The notes under the pieces: generated by a model
What the model saw: the letters and a program-made list of their open reading frames with translations, nothing else
What the model was told of the DNA's origin: nothing
Database searches by the model: none
Part shown: positions 7,049 through 16,662 of the stretch, piece by piece
Position numbering within the stretch: the first letter of the stretch is position 1
How the letters are laid out: every line of letters begins with the position of its first letter
Origin: Parachlamydiales bacterium
GTDB taxonomy: Bacteria; Chlamydiota; Chlamydiia; Chlamydiales; Rhabdochlamydiaceae
Assembly (NCBI GenBank): GCA_003153295.1
Contig: PLXY01000007.1
Location: 62,001 to 126,000, forward strand
DNA: 64,000 bases
Direction: 5' to 3'
Made by a program: the position numbers and the translations under genes

Positions 7049-9116
7049 TTTACACAATCCCCATGCTGTTTTAGGACTGCACAAAAATGTCATCCGACTT
7101 TGGCGTCCGGGCGCATCGTCCTGCCATATTGAAGTCAGTGGCAAGATCATTGAGGCAAAGAGGATCGACCCTGCGGGGTTATTTGAAGCGGTCGCTGCCG
7201 CAAAAACCCAACCTCTTGATTATAAAATTTATCACTCCAGCGGCAAACTCTTTCATGATCCGTATGCTTTTTTACCCACCTTTGGAGAAATCGACGCCCA
7301 TTTATTTAATAAGGGGACGCATTATAAGATCTTCAACGTCCTGGGTGGCAGGCTTGTTTATCATCAAGGGATTGCAGGAGCAAAATTTGCGGTCTGGGCT
7401 CCCAATGCCAGTGCCGTTTCTCTAGTCGGAGATTTTAATCACTGGGATGGACGCGCTCATCCGATGAGATCGATGGGGGCTTCAGGAGTGTGGGAGCTTT
7501 TTGTTCCCGGTCTAACGCAAGGCGACCATTATAAGTTTGAAATCCAGACCCAAGAGGGATCGAGACTGCTCAAATCGGATCCTTATGCCTACTCTAGCGA
7601 AGTCCGCCCTAAAACAGCCTCCCGTCTGTTTGATATCGACCATTTTGCCTGGACCGATGATGCCTGGATGCAAAAAAGAGGAGGGTTAAACCGTCCTCTT
7701 AATATCTACGAAGTCCATCTAGGCTCTTGGAAAAAAGATCTTGGCTATCGTGAGCTTGCCCATGAACTTGCCTCTTATTGTAAAAACATGGGCTTTACCC
7801 ACCTTGAACTAATGCCGATTTGCGAACATCCTTTGGATGAATCGTGGGGCTATCAAGTCAGTGGATATTATTCTGTGACAAGCCGCTTTGGATCGCCCGC
7901 TGATTTCCAATATTTCGTGAATCATCTCCATCAAGAAGGGATCGGCGTCATCATAGACTGGGTCGCCGCTCACTTTCCGTCGGATGATTTTTCACTCGCC
8001 CGCTTTGACGGGACAGCCCTTTACGAGCACGAAGATCCACGCAAAGGGTATCATCCCCATTGGAACACCTATATCTTTAATTACGGCAGGCATGAAGTTT
8101 CGAATTTTTTACTGGCCAATGCGATTTTTTGGCTCGAAAAAATGCATGTCGATGGACTGCGCGTCGATGCAGTCGCCTCCATGCTCTATCTAGATTATGG
8201 GAGAGCTCCTGGAGAGTGGATTCCCAATGATCAGGGAGGAAAAGAAAACTTAGAGGCCATTGAATTTATTAAGCATATGAATTCGATTGTGCATCATCTC
8301 TATCCCCATGCTTTGATGTGCGCTGAAGAATCAACTTCATTCACTGGAGTTTCCCATCCGCTGGAGTGGCATGGTCTGGGCTTCGATTTGAAATGGAACA
8401 TGGGATGGATGAATGATAGCCTCCGGTATTTCCATCGAGATCCTTTCTTCCGCAAGTACCATCAAAATGATCTGACATTTGGTCTCATCTATGCTTTTTC
8501 CGAACGGTTCATTTTAGTTTTTTCCCATGACGAAGTCGTGCATGGAAAATCCAGCCTGATTTCTAAAATGCCCGGCGATGATTGGCAAAAATTCGCTAGT
8601 GTCCGGCTTTTCTATAGCTATATGCTGTGCCATCCAGGAAAAAAACTTCTTTTTATGGGGACAGAATTAGGCCAGTGGCACGAATGGAACTGCAAGGGCG
8701 AGATTGCTTGGAATCTTCTGCAATACGACCGGCATCAGCAGCTCCAAGATGCCTTTCGAGGCTTAAACCATTTCTATCAAGACCATCCGGCCCTTTGGGA
8801 AAAAGATTTTGAAAGCAGCGGTTTTGAGTGGATCGATTTCCACGACGAGCAGAATTCTGTGATCAGCTACCTCCGAAAAGGAGTCCAGCAAACTCTTGTC
8901 TGCATCCACAATTTTACTCCCAATTATTTCTCCAGTTATTTCATCCGTGTTTCCCATGTGAAGTCGATCCGGGAAGTGATGAATACCGATAGAGAAGAAT
9001 TTGGCGGATCGGGCAAAATTAACAAAACCACTGAACCAACGCAGGATGGGTTTAATATCCAGCTTGCCCCTCTTGCAACGATGATTTTCGAGGTTTCTTT
9101 CCATGCCAAAAAATGA
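7026..9116 (+). CDS. glgB: 1,4-alpha-glucan branching enzyme GlgB
   Basis: A 696-residue GH13 enzyme that makes the alpha-1,6 branches of glycogen. The order is a short N-terminal module, a CBM48 domain (AKFAVWAPNASAVSLVGDFN, about residues 117-136), the catalytic barrel and a C-terminal beta domain. The catalytic nucleophile is Asp381 in GLRVDAVASMLYLDY, the acid/base Glu434 in CAEESTSF, and the transition-state pair lies in FSHDEVVHGK. The length is normal for the family. Glycogen metabolism is conserved in Chlamydiae. The gene overlaps both the MFS gene upstream and ligA downstream. Confidence 0.96.
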   Translation: MLQTRLFDLHNPHAVLGLHKNVIRLWRPGASSCHIEVSGKIIEAKRIDPAGLFEAVAAAKTQPLDYKIYHSSGKLFHDPYAFLPTFGEIDAHLFNKGTHYKIFNVLGGRLVYHQGIAGAKFAVWAPNASAVSLVGDFNHWDGRAHPMRSMGASGVWELFVPGLTQGDHYKFEIQTQEGSRLLKSDPYAYSSEVRPKTASRLFDIDHFAWTDDAWMQKRGGLNRPLNIYEVHLGSWKKDLGYRELAHELASYCKNMGFTHLELMPICEHPLDESWGYQVSGYYSVTSRFGSPADFQYFVNHLHQEGIGVIIDWVAAHFPSDDFSLARFDGTALYEHEDPRKGYHPHWNTYIFNYGRHEVSNFLLANAIFWLEKMHVDGLRVDAVASMLYLDYGRAPGEWIPNDQGGKENLEAIEFIKHMNSIVHHLYPHALMCAEESTSFTGVSHPLEWHGLGFDLKWNMGWMNDSLRYFHRDPFFRKYHQNDLTFGLIYAFSERFILVFSHDEVVHGKSSLISKMPGDDWQKFASVRLFYSYMLCHPGKKLLFMGTELGQWHEWNCKGEIAWNLLQYDRHQQLQDAFRGLNHFYQDHPALWEKDFESSGFEWIDFHDEQNSVISYLRKGVQQTLVCIHNFTPNYFSSYFIRVSHVKSIREVMNTDREEFGGSGKINKTTEPTQDGFNIQLAPLATMIFEVSFHAKK

Positions 9117-11100
9117 GTATATCAAGCTTGTCGAAGAGATTCGAAAGCATGACCGGCTTTACTATGTCGAAAATAAGCCTGTCATCTCCGACTACGAATA
9201 CGATCTTTTGTTGAAAAAGCTCGAGAAAATGGAAGCTGAAAACCCTGAGTGGGTGACAGAGACATCTCCAACCCAGCGTGTCAAAGATCCACTTACAAAA
9301 GGGTTTAAGCAAGCGCCCCATGCTGTCCCCATGCTCTCTTTGGACAATACTTATAGCGAAGAAGAACTGGCAGACTTTATCAAGCGGGTTCACAAACTTT
9401 TAGAAAAATCTCATGTTCCACTTTGCGCCGAATTAAAAATGGACGGTGTTGCTGTCTCCCTCCGGTATGAAAAAGGGATCTATACTCGAGCGCTCACGCG
9501 CGGCGATGGGAAAAAAGGGGATGACATCACCTCCAACATGCGCACGATCCACTCAGTTCCCCTCGAATTGACAGGCCCCCATATTCCGGATGTTTTAGAG
9601 ATACGGGGAGAAGTCTACATGCCGCATAAAGCCTTTCAAGCCCAGAACAAACGGAAAGAAGAAGAGGGAGAAGAACTTTGGGCCAATCCCCGCAACGCTG
9701 CCGCCGGTTCCTTAAAACTTCTCGATCCCCAGGAGGTTTCTCACCGAGGGCTTGCTGCGGTTTTTTATGGCCTGGCTGAAAGCGATCATCCCTTGATTGG
9801 GAACCAATATGAGGTGCATGAATATCTCAAAAAGCTCGGGCTGCCCGTCTTTAATGCGGACCATCGAACGGTCTGTGAATCGATCGATGAGATCATGAAA
9901 TTTGCTCACAAGATTGAAAAAAAAAGAGACGACCTTCCGTTTGATATCGATGGGATTGTCATCAAAGTCGATCACATTAAATATTGGTCTTTGCTAGGAA
10001 CAACCGGCAAAAGTCCTCGCTGGGCTGTTGCTTATAAATTTGCTCCTGAGCAGGCTACCACCCATATCCGTGAAATCACGGTCCAGGTGGGACGCACAGG
10101 TGTTTTAACTCCGGTGGCTGAGCTTGAGCCTGTCTTTTTAGCGGGCAGTACGATTTCCCGCGCAACCTTGCATAATGAAGAGGAAGTCGCACGTAAAGAC
10201 ATCCGGGAAGGCGACTGGGCTGTTATTGCTAAAGGCGGCGATGTCATCCCGCAAGTTCTTGAAGTCGATCTCAAAAGACGTCCCTCCCATTCTAAGCCGT
10301 GGAAAATGCCAAACCATTGTCCTATCTGTGGGACACATGTGGTCAGAACAGAAGTTGAAGTGGCCGTCCGCTGTCCCAATTCCAAGGGCTGTGAAGAGCA
10401 GATCATCCGCCGCATCGCTTATTTCGCCAGCAAAGATGCCATGGATATTGATCATATGGGTGAAAGAGTCGTCGAGCAGCTCGTGAAGAAAAAACTCATC
10501 AAACATGTCTCCGACATTTATAAACTTAGCGCCCAAGATTTGGCAGAGCTAGAAGGTTTTAAAGAAAAATCGATCCACAATCTGCTCACGAGTATAGAAA
10601 AGTCACGACATGTCTCTTTGGCCCGTTTTCTCTTAGCCTTAAGCATCCGGTATGTCGGAGAAGAGACCGCTGAAATTTTAGCTCAAGAAACAGGTTCGGT
10701 CCACAAACTTTCAGAGATGACACAGGAAGAGCTTTTGAAGATCGATGGAGTCGGAGAGAAGATGGCCGAAGCGATTGAAGCCTATTTCAAAGATCCTGCT
10801 AATCTCAAAGAAATTGAGCAACTTTTAGAAAATGGTGTTAAACCCCAAGCCTCAAAAAAAGTGATCCGCACCGATCATGCTTTTTCAGGTAAGATCTTCG
10901 TCCTCACAGGGGCCCTTCAAAACTTTACGCGGGATCAGGCCGAAGCCCATATCAAAGAGCGTGGAGGGAAAGTCACCGGCTCCGTCAGCAAAAAAACAGA
11001 CTTTGTCCTCGTCGGCGAAGATGCCGGATCTAAATTGGATAAAGCTAAAGAGTTGCACATCAAAATCTTGTCTGAAAATCAATTTAAAGAAATGCTTTAA
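9103..11100 (+). CDS. ligA: NAD-dependent DNA ligase LigA
   Basis: A 665-residue ligase that seals nicks during replication and repair. The adenylated lysine is Lys112 in the motif AELKMDGVAVSLRYEKG. The Ia domain at the N-terminus contains YYVENKPVISDYEYD. A four-cysteine zinc finger follows the OB fold (CPICG...CPNSKGC), then helix-hairpin-helix repeats and a C-terminal BRCT domain beginning around FSGKIFVLTGAL. Length and domain order match the bacterial family. The start overlaps the glgB stop by 14 bp. Confidence 0.97.
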   Translation: MPKNEYIKLVEEIRKHDRLYYVENKPVISDYEYDLLLKKLEKMEAENPEWVTETSPTQRVKDPLTKGFKQAPHAVPMLSLDNTYSEEELADFIKRVHKLLEKSHVPLCAELKMDGVAVSLRYEKGIYTRALTRGDGKKGDDITSNMRTIHSVPLELTGPHIPDVLEIRGEVYMPHKAFQAQNKRKEEEGEELWANPRNAAAGSLKLLDPQEVSHRGLAAVFYGLAESDHPLIGNQYEVHEYLKKLGLPVFNADHRTVCESIDEIMKFAHKIEKKRDDLPFDIDGIVIKVDHIKYWSLLGTTGKSPRWAVAYKFAPEQATTHIREITVQVGRTGVLTPVAELEPVFLAGSTISRATLHNEEEVARKDIREGDWAVIAKGGDVIPQVLEVDLKRRPSHSKPWKMPNHCPICGTHVVRTEVEVAVRCPNSKGCEEQIIRRIAYFASKDAMDIDHMGERVVEQLVKKKLIKHVSDIYKLSAQDLAELEGFKEKSIHNLLTSIEKSRHVSLARFLLALSIRYVGEETAEILAQETGSVHKLSEMTQEELLKIDGVGEKMAEAIEAYFKDPANLKEIEQLLENGVKPQASKKVIRTDHAFSGKIFVLTGALQNFTRDQAEAHIKERGGKVTGSVSKKTDFVLVGEDAGSKLDKAKELHIKILSENQFKEML

Positions 11101-11160
11101 TTTATTAATAAATTACATATAAGTAATAATGTTTAAAACTTATTAATAAATTGAGATGAT

Positions 11161-12735
11161 ATGGCTGCTTTAATATCTGTCCCATCGGCAACTAATCTGA
11201 CACAGATTAACTTAGGGACGCTAGGAACTTTTCCTCTCGAACTCATTTTCACTTTTTTAAAATACCTGCCCGTCGCCGATGTAGCATCCCTTTTCTTAAT
11301 CCGACGATCCTTAGCTGTACTTTCTGAGAATACCTCTCTCTGGAATTTATTATTTCAACGAGACTTCCCCGAGCAAAATCCAAACCTTACTCATCCTAAA
11401 AAACAGTACCGTCTCTGTTCTAATATTAAAAATGGAAGATATACAGTCGAAAAGAAAGATTTTTTACCTTTTGAAAGACCGCTTCTGATGGATCGCTCTC
11501 TTATGTATCGTGCTCATGCGGATTTCAGTGGAAAATATCTTTCTCTTCAAAGTCCAAAGGGTCTTTTTTTTTGTATAGATTTTCCTGAAAATGCGACTGT
11601 ACTCCGTTGGAATGGAACGCAGCTGGGTTGTGCGGGTTGTGATCAGGAGGGATACGTTTTAGTATTAATAAAGCTTGATGGTAAGAGCCAGTTGCAACAA
11701 GTCCTACGAGGTGAGGAGATTGTCAATTTTTCATGGCAAAACAAACAATTAGTGACCCTGTCCTCTGGAAAGCTCAATGAGAATCATCATTATGATATGA
11801 TTGCTAGAATCTGGGACCAAAATAATAAAGGAAAATGGCAAGAAAAAATAAAGGGTCATATTGCCTCTTATCTTCGAAGGATGCCTGCCAATGAGGAAGG
11901 GGGGAGAGAAGAAGTCGATTCCATTAGTGATTTTGCTTGGAATGGACATTACCTGGCGATAACTTCTGGAAGTCCAGCAAATCTAGATCTTACTATCTTG
12001 GGAAGAACTAAAAATAGATTCCAAACTCATGCAACTTTAAATTGCCAGGCTTCGCTCATTCGATGGAATGGAGATCTGCTTATTACAGATGACAATGCTG
12101 AAGCCAGCGGAGGAACTGTTAAAGTTTGGGATAGCCGTCGTAACTTTGAATGTGTTCAAACGCTTGCTTGTCCTGAATATGGAAATGATTATAAAAAAAT
12201 CAGCGATCTGATGATTCGCGGCAACCAGCTTTTTACATCGGTCGAAATTCACTGTGTTGCAAACCCATCAGTTTATCATACAGTAACACTCTGGGAACAA
12301 AATAATAGGGGATTTTATCAACAGATACAACATATCTGGCAGTCTTGTACTAAGATACCGCAGAAAATGACTTTCAATGATAACACGCTGTATATTTGGC
12401 ATCGTCTTTCTTACCAATCACAGCAGATTAAGAGCTTAAAATTTATTAGTACATACACAGAAATATTCGAACAGCTGGTCGAGGAGTTATTAGAAGTCGA
12501 TCACGATCTTGAATTAAATAAAACACCGCTTGACATTGCTCAGCGAAATTTTGACCTGATAATGGATCGTTTTCTAAGAATGCCCAAAGGTCAAAAAGAG
12601 TTAATATTTAAAGAATGGAAGAAGATCAATCCTCATTTCGAAAAAGAGTGGAAATCTTCAGAACTCACTAAAGCAATCCGCAACTATCTGAATAATCTTG
12701 AAATTCCGCCTCAAACTCCATTTCCTATAGGGTGA
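11161..12735 (+). CDS. F-box protein with beta-propeller-like body
   Basis: A 524-residue protein. Residues 20-75 read as an F-box (LGTFPLELIFTFLKYLPVADVASL...), a eukaryotic module that binds Skp1 and recruits targets to SCF ubiquitin ligases. F-box proteins in amoeba-associated Chlamydiae are thought to act in the host. The middle part, about residues 130-430, has repeated tryptophan-anchored strands (FAWNGHYLAITSG, IRWNGDLLITDDN, VWDSRRNFECVQTL) like divergent WD40 blades. The C-terminal 80 residues are helical. There is no signal peptide; secretion, if any, would be type III. The reading of the propeller is an inference from pattern. Confidence 0.8.
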   Translation: MAALISVPSATNLTQINLGTLGTFPLELIFTFLKYLPVADVASLFLIRRSLAVLSENTSLWNLLFQRDFPEQNPNLTHPKKQYRLCSNIKNGRYTVEKKDFLPFERPLLMDRSLMYRAHADFSGKYLSLQSPKGLFFCIDFPENATVLRWNGTQLGCAGCDQEGYVLVLIKLDGKSQLQQVLRGEEIVNFSWQNKQLVTLSSGKLNENHHYDMIARIWDQNNKGKWQEKIKGHIASYLRRMPANEEGGREEVDSISDFAWNGHYLAITSGSPANLDLTILGRTKNRFQTHATLNCQASLIRWNGDLLITDDNAEASGGTVKVWDSRRNFECVQTLACPEYGNDYKKISDLMIRGNQLFTSVEIHCVANPSVYHTVTLWEQNNRGFYQQIQHIWQSCTKIPQKMTFNDNTLYIWHRLSYQSQQIKSLKFISTYTEIFEQLVEELLEVDHDLELNKTPLDIAQRNFDLIMDRFLRMPKGQKELIFKEWKKINPHFEKEWKSSELTKAIRNYLNNLEIPPQTPFPIG

Positions 12736-13732
12736 GTTTAAAGATGATGTTAGCCTTTCCATTAAGACAGGTGACTTCAAGGCTTTTCGGATCGATCTTC
12801 CTTTTTTTAAGAAGTATTTCTCTAGAGAAGTATTCAGATCGTGTATTGTATAAGCGTTTTACATTTTCCAGAGGTGTTCCCTCAGGAAGAAGCAAGGGTT
12901 GTGGCTGAGCAAGAACTAACAAGTAATTAAGATCAGTAATAATCCGGATATTTTCCTCAGGCACACCTGGAACATCCATAATAAGTCTATAGTACTCGTT
13001 GTCTGTCGAAAGAGTAATTTTGGAAGATGTAGCTTTATCTAACCAGTTTTTTAAAGGATTGAAGTTTGCTGCACTCAAGGGGACTAGCGATTTATCACCT
13101 GGGGAATAGAGTTGAGCGTTTTCAGTAAACGATCTAAATTTGTACTGAACAAGATGAGAGGGAATGTCTTGCTCAAATAAATAAGGAGTTGTTGATATAA
13201 GCTTTTCAGCTTGCATATAATTTTGTAGAGCTTCGAAATACTCTTCGAATTTTCCCTTTCCTGCGCTATCACGATGCATCGTTTGTTTTAACCGGTATTC
13301 AAAAAGACGTCCCTCCCATTGAAATTGGAGAACGTCATTTTCTTTACCATCTAGCAAAATCGATGAAGGCAAACATTGCGGAGGTTCCCCTTGTGTTGAA
13401 GGCTGTAAAAAAAAGAAAAATTTCTTCAAAACAAATTCAAAAATCCTTAGCACTAAAGGCAGCGATATCGTCTCAGAACAAAATTTGACATGAAAATCTG
13501 TATCTCCACGAGAAATGGATTCCCCCTGTCTTGTTCTCAACTGATCTGTATATTTCATGTATTGGTCAGCGCCGATGAGTCCTGCGCCGGTTCGGTTTGA
13601 TTCTATATAGACATTGAATCTAAGAGGGGTTCGAGAGGAGGAAAAGACACGGCTTAACATATAGGTGCAATTGCTATAAAAAGTATCCGGCTCGCAAGGG
13701 CCTCGGTTTAATAAACTCGCTCTAGATGACAT
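12725..13732 (-). CDS. Orphan protein ending in a divergent Hsp20/alpha-crystallin domain
   Basis: A 335-residue protein. Residues 245-335 follow the small heat-shock protein pattern: a strand with YRLIMDVPGVPEENIRI, a strand LLVLAQP, then YFSREILLKKRKIDPKSLEV and a final NGKANIIFKL strand, corresponding to the conserved end of alpha-crystallin domains. The first 240 residues match nothing I recognise. Ordinary Hsp20 proteins are about 150 residues, so this is a fusion or a recruited fold. The ATG is preceded by GAGGAATAAGAG. It converges on the F-box gene with an 11-bp overlap. Confidence 0.72.
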   Translation of the reverse strand: MSSRASLLNRGPCEPDTFYSNCTYMLSRVFSSSRTPLRFNVYIESNRTGAGLIGADQYMKYTDQLRTRQGESISRGDTDFHVKFCSETISLPLVLRIFEFVLKKFFFFLQPSTQGEPPQCLPSSILLDGKENDVLQFQWEGRLFEYRLKQTMHRDSAGKGKFEEYFEALQNYMQAEKLISTTPYLFEQDIPSHLVQYKFRSFTENAQLYSPGDKSLVPLSAANFNPLKNWLDKATSSKITLSTDNEYYRLIMDVPGVPEENIRIITDLNYLLVLAQPQPLLLPEGTPLENVKRLYNTRSEYFSREILLKKRKIDPKSLEVTCLNGKANIIFKLTL

Positions 13733-13984
13733 CTCTTATTCCTCTATGGCAACAATTATCTAAAAAATCCGATTTTAACCCCATTTTTAAACCGAATTTC
13801 TTCCCTCAAACTGCCTAAAAGATGTCTTTTTCGACTGTTTTCTACATTCTTTTTTGAATACAAAAAATATTTTTCTCGAGAGAAAATCGACATTTATAAA
13901 AAAAAATTCATTCAAAAATTGATTAGAAAATGCTCCTTCATTAGTATGAGAAAAAATGGCATTAACAAAGGAGCTAGGGGAATT

Positions 13985-14557
13985 ATGAGACACACAATTA
14001 TTAAATGCGGCCTCATTGGAGGCTTTATACTTTTTATATGGGGAGCTGTCTCTTGGTCAGTTTTGCCATGGCAAAAAGGACAGATGAACAGTTTCTCATC
14101 TGAGAAAGAAGTTAGATCTGCTATTAGTGACAATGTCAGCGGTAGCGGTCTTTATATATTACCAAATTTACAAAAATATGCTTACAATCCTGATGAGTTA
14201 GCAGCTGCTAAGGACAGAATCAGTGAAGGTCCTTACATTGTTGCAGCTGTTTCAGCCAATGGCAGAAATCCTAGTATGGCTGGCAGCGCGGTTGCGAGTC
14301 TTATTTTAAAAATCGTTTCAGCTTGTATCGTGACTTGGCTGTTATTGAGAACTGTCCATCCGTTGGATTATCACAAATCGGTTAAATTTATTACCGTTAT
14401 TGGTATTTTGATCGCTCTCTCAGCAAATCTTCCTTACGTTATTTGGTTTGGCTTTCCCGGAGGTTTTGCAATGGGTTCCATCATAGAGATTGTATTTGGA
14501 TGGTTCTTCGCTGCTCTAGCTATCGCTAGAATCATTCCACACAAACACAAAGCATAA
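13985..14557 (+). CDS. Membrane protein of unknown function
   Basis: A protein of 190 residues. The ATG at 13985 is chosen because GAGCTAGGGG lies just upstream; an earlier in-frame ATG at 13919 has no ribosome site and would add a charged leader. The first helix follows directly (residues 5-25, with FILFIWGAVSW). A soluble loop of about 70 residues comes next, then about three helices between residues 100 and 182. The last residues are basic (HKHKA). No family is recognised. A perfect terminator follows the stop. Confidence 0.75.
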   Translation: MRHTIIKCGLIGGFILFIWGAVSWSVLPWQKGQMNSFSSEKEVRSAISDNVSGSGLYILPNLQKYAYNPDELAAAKDRISEGPYIVAAVSANGRNPSMAGSAVASLILKIVSACIVTWLLLRTVHPLDYHKSVKFITVIGILIALSANLPYVIWFGFPGGFAMGSIIEIVFGWFFAALAIARIIPHKHKA

Positions 14558-14575
14558 TAAATCGACTTTGTTTAA

Positions 14576-14608
14576 GGCTGAAGGATTTTTCCTTCAGCCT
14601 TTTTTTTT
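14576..14608 (+). terminator. Rho-independent terminator
   Basis: A perfect 10-bp stem (GGCTGAAGGA, loop TTTT, TCCTTCAGCC) is followed by nine T. It ends the membrane-protein transcript on the plus strand and reaches the stop codon of the convergent acetyltransferase gene. Confidence 0.93.
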
Positions 14609-15170
14609 AGAGATTTTTGCTGGAAAATACCAGTGCATGCCTGGTCTTTTTAAGCTCTCCGATCTCCTTCCAGGAAAAATAGACTCTCAATTCAGGATGT
14701 TTGATAAAGCCTTTCGTTTTCCAGAAACTCTTATCATCGCCGCCTCTGTCGACTTCACTCAGGGTGATTTTTTTGTAGAGTCCTCTCTCTTTCACCAGTT
14801 TTTCCAACTGATGATATATACGGCTTCCAATGCCCTTCCCTCGATATTCTTTTAATAGAACCATCTCTCCCAAGTAAAAGATTGCATCTATAGGGATCTT
14901 TTTGTCGGAGAATATTTTCCAATAGTCGCTCGAAGTTTCATTGAGAGGGATGGCTGTTGCCATTCCGATAACTTTGTCTCCATCTCTGGCAATAACGAGA
15001 ATACTATTGCTGCTCATGGAATACATTTTTAGATAGTTCTGCTCTTCGGAAATAGTCCCTTCGTATAGATAAGGATATTCCCGAAAAACAGTGAGTCTTA
15101 AGCCTGCAAGGCGATCTACATAGGGTTGTATATCAGAACCTCTACAAACTTCTACTTGCACAGGTTTCAT
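14607..15170 (-). CDS. GNAT family N-acetyltransferase
   Basis: A 187-residue protein with the GNAT fold. The acetyl-CoA binding motif is GEMVLLKEYRGKGIGSRIYHQL (reported here as its core, RGKGIGS). It is preceded by the beta strands VIGMATAIPL and followed by a helix and the C-terminal SFWKTKGFI segment. The acceptor substrate cannot be told. The start lies 3 bp after the miaB stop, so it is probably expressed with miaB; a link to tRNA or ribosome modification is possible but not shown. No unusual features. Confidence 0.88.
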   Translation of the reverse strand: MKPVQVEVCRGSDIQPYVDRLAGLRLTVFREYPYLYEGTISEEQNYLKMYSMSSNSILVIARDGDKVIGMATAIPLNETSSDYWKIFSDKKIPIDAIFYLGEMVLLKEYRGKGIGSRIYHQLEKLVKERGLYKKITLSEVDRGGDDKSFWKTKGFIKHPELRVYFSWKEIGELKKTRHALVFSSKNL

Positions 15171-15173
15171 AGA

Positions 15174-16511
15174 TTAACCTGTAACGAGGAGCTTTTTAGG
15201 AGTGATAAGCTCTCCTAAAAGAGTTTGATGGCTGTAGCCATGGACCTTGACTTTTTGTAATGTTCCGATCAAATGATCGCCGCCCGTAAAAATCACCTTT
15301 TTCCAGCAACGGGTGCGTCCTTTGAGTTGAAGCTCATCGCGGTTTTTGCTTTCGACGAGCACTTCGACCTCTGTATCGAGCATCTTTTTTTTCTCTTCTG
15401 TCGCCATTTCATCATGTAGACTTAAAAGCCGCTGCAGCCGGTCGTTCTTGACGTCTTCCGGAATATCGTCCTTCCAGCGGAAAGCCGGCGTTCCTTTCCG
15501 GGCGCTGTAAGCAAAGAGGAAAGCAACCGAATAGCCGATTTCTTTGACCCAATGGTAGGTCTGCTGAAACTCTTCTTCCGTTTCTGTGGGGAAGCCGACA
15601 ATAATGTCAGTCCCTAAAGAGACGTGAGGGACAATTTCTCGGAGCTGAGCGACTTTTTCCAGGTATTGTTCGACGGTATAGATCCTGTGCATTTTTTTGA
15701 GGATGCGGTTAGATCCGGCTTGCAAGGGGAAATGGACAAACTCGCAAAGAGAGGGGAGGTCGCGGATCGCCTTCATGAGGTCAAGTGTGATGTCGACAGG
15801 ATGGGATGTCATGAACCTGACTCGCTCTAAGCCAGGGATCTTGTCTAGGCGATAGAGTAAATCATGGAAAAGGCAGTTCCATTCTGGTTTGTCTTTCCCA
15901 TAGCTATTGACATTTTGACCCAGCAAAGTGATTTCTTTATATCCTTGCTCTACTAAGCGGCGGCACTCTTCTTCGATGCTTTCGGGGGGCCTGGAGACCT
16001 CTTGTCCTCGGGTATAAGGGACTACGCAATAAGTACAATATTTATCGCAGCCCCGGATGATCGAAACGTAGGCCTTGATGAGGTCGTCTCTTTTGGCGAC
16101 TAAGTAATCGAGATTTTCTTCGAACACGTCATCGGTACGGATAGAGGGCTTGCCAGTGGTCAGGACTTCGTCTAAGACATTGTTCAGATCCGAGATGTTA
16201 TTAGTCCCAATGATGAAGTCGATGTGGGGCAGCTTGCGGAATAAGGTGTCTTTTTTGGCCATGGCCATGCAGCCGGTGACCCCGATTAAGGCCCGTTTGT
16301 CTTTTCTGCCGAGTTTCCCGATCTTACCCATGACTTTGCGCTCAGCCAGGTCCCTGATGGAGCAGGTATTAAAAATTAAAAGATCAGCCTCAGCCTCTTC
16401 CCGCGTCCTTGTCAGGCCCCTTTTTTCCAGCTGGCCGACCATGATCTCGGAGTCGAGCTCATTCATCTGGCAGCCGTAAGTCCGAATAAAAAAACTTTTT
16501 ATTTGTCGCAT
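15174..16511 (-). CDS. miaB: tRNA-2-methylthio-N6-dimethylallyladenosine synthase MiaB
   Basis: A 445-residue radical SAM methylthiotransferase acting on i6A37 of tRNA. The N-terminal UPF0004 domain starts with RTYGCQMNELDSE and holds the cysteines of the auxiliary cluster (FNTCSIRD, GVTGCMA). The SAM cluster motif is RGCDKYCTYCVVPYTRG near residue 150. A TRAM domain closes the protein. The ATG at 16511 is preferred to a TTG five codons upstream. YGCQMNE is diagnostic of MiaB and separates it from mtaB at 3.5 kb. The acetyltransferase gene follows immediately. Confidence 0.94.
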   Translation of the reverse strand: MRQIKSFFIRTYGCQMNELDSEIMVGQLEKRGLTRTREEAEADLLIFNTCSIRDLAERKVMGKIGKLGRKDKRALIGVTGCMAMAKKDTLFRKLPHIDFIIGTNNISDLNNVLDEVLTTGKPSIRTDDVFEENLDYLVAKRDDLIKAYVSIIRGCDKYCTYCVVPYTRGQEVSRPPESIEEECRRLVEQGYKEITLLGQNVNSYGKDKPEWNCLFHDLLYRLDKIPGLERVRFMTSHPVDITLDLMKAIRDLPSLCEFVHFPLQAGSNRILKKMHRIYTVEQYLEKVAQLREIVPHVSLGTDIIVGFPTETEEEFQQTYHWVKEIGYSVAFLFAYSARKGTPAFRWKDDIPEDVKNDRLQRLLSLHDEMATEEKKKMLDTEVEVLVESKNRDELQLKGRTRCWKKVIFTGGDHLIGTLQKVKVHGYSHQTLLGELITPKKLLVTG

Positions 16512-16604
16512 AATATTTTGACACAAGATTCTAGCCTAAAAACGAATGTTTTTCAAGAAACGACGGTGCCAAAAGAATATTATAAGATGAGCCTGAGTAA
16601 GTTA

Positions 16605-16633
16605 TTGGCAAAAATTGTCAAAAATCGTATGCT
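16605..16633 (+). promoter_or_regulatory. Predicted promoter of rplM-rpsI
   Basis: TTGGCA (16605-16610), a 17-bp spacer and TATGCT (16628-16633). The predicted start leaves a leader of about 20 nt containing AGGAT before the rplM ATG, a conventional led arrangement. Confidence 0.6.
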
Positions 16634-16662
16634 CTGTCGCAGCAAACATTTAGGATCCCTAT

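Noticed and set aside
14568-14855. A plus-strand frame after the 14.0-kb membrane protein
   Set aside because: It begins inside a perfect terminator and is antisense to the acetyltransferase gene.
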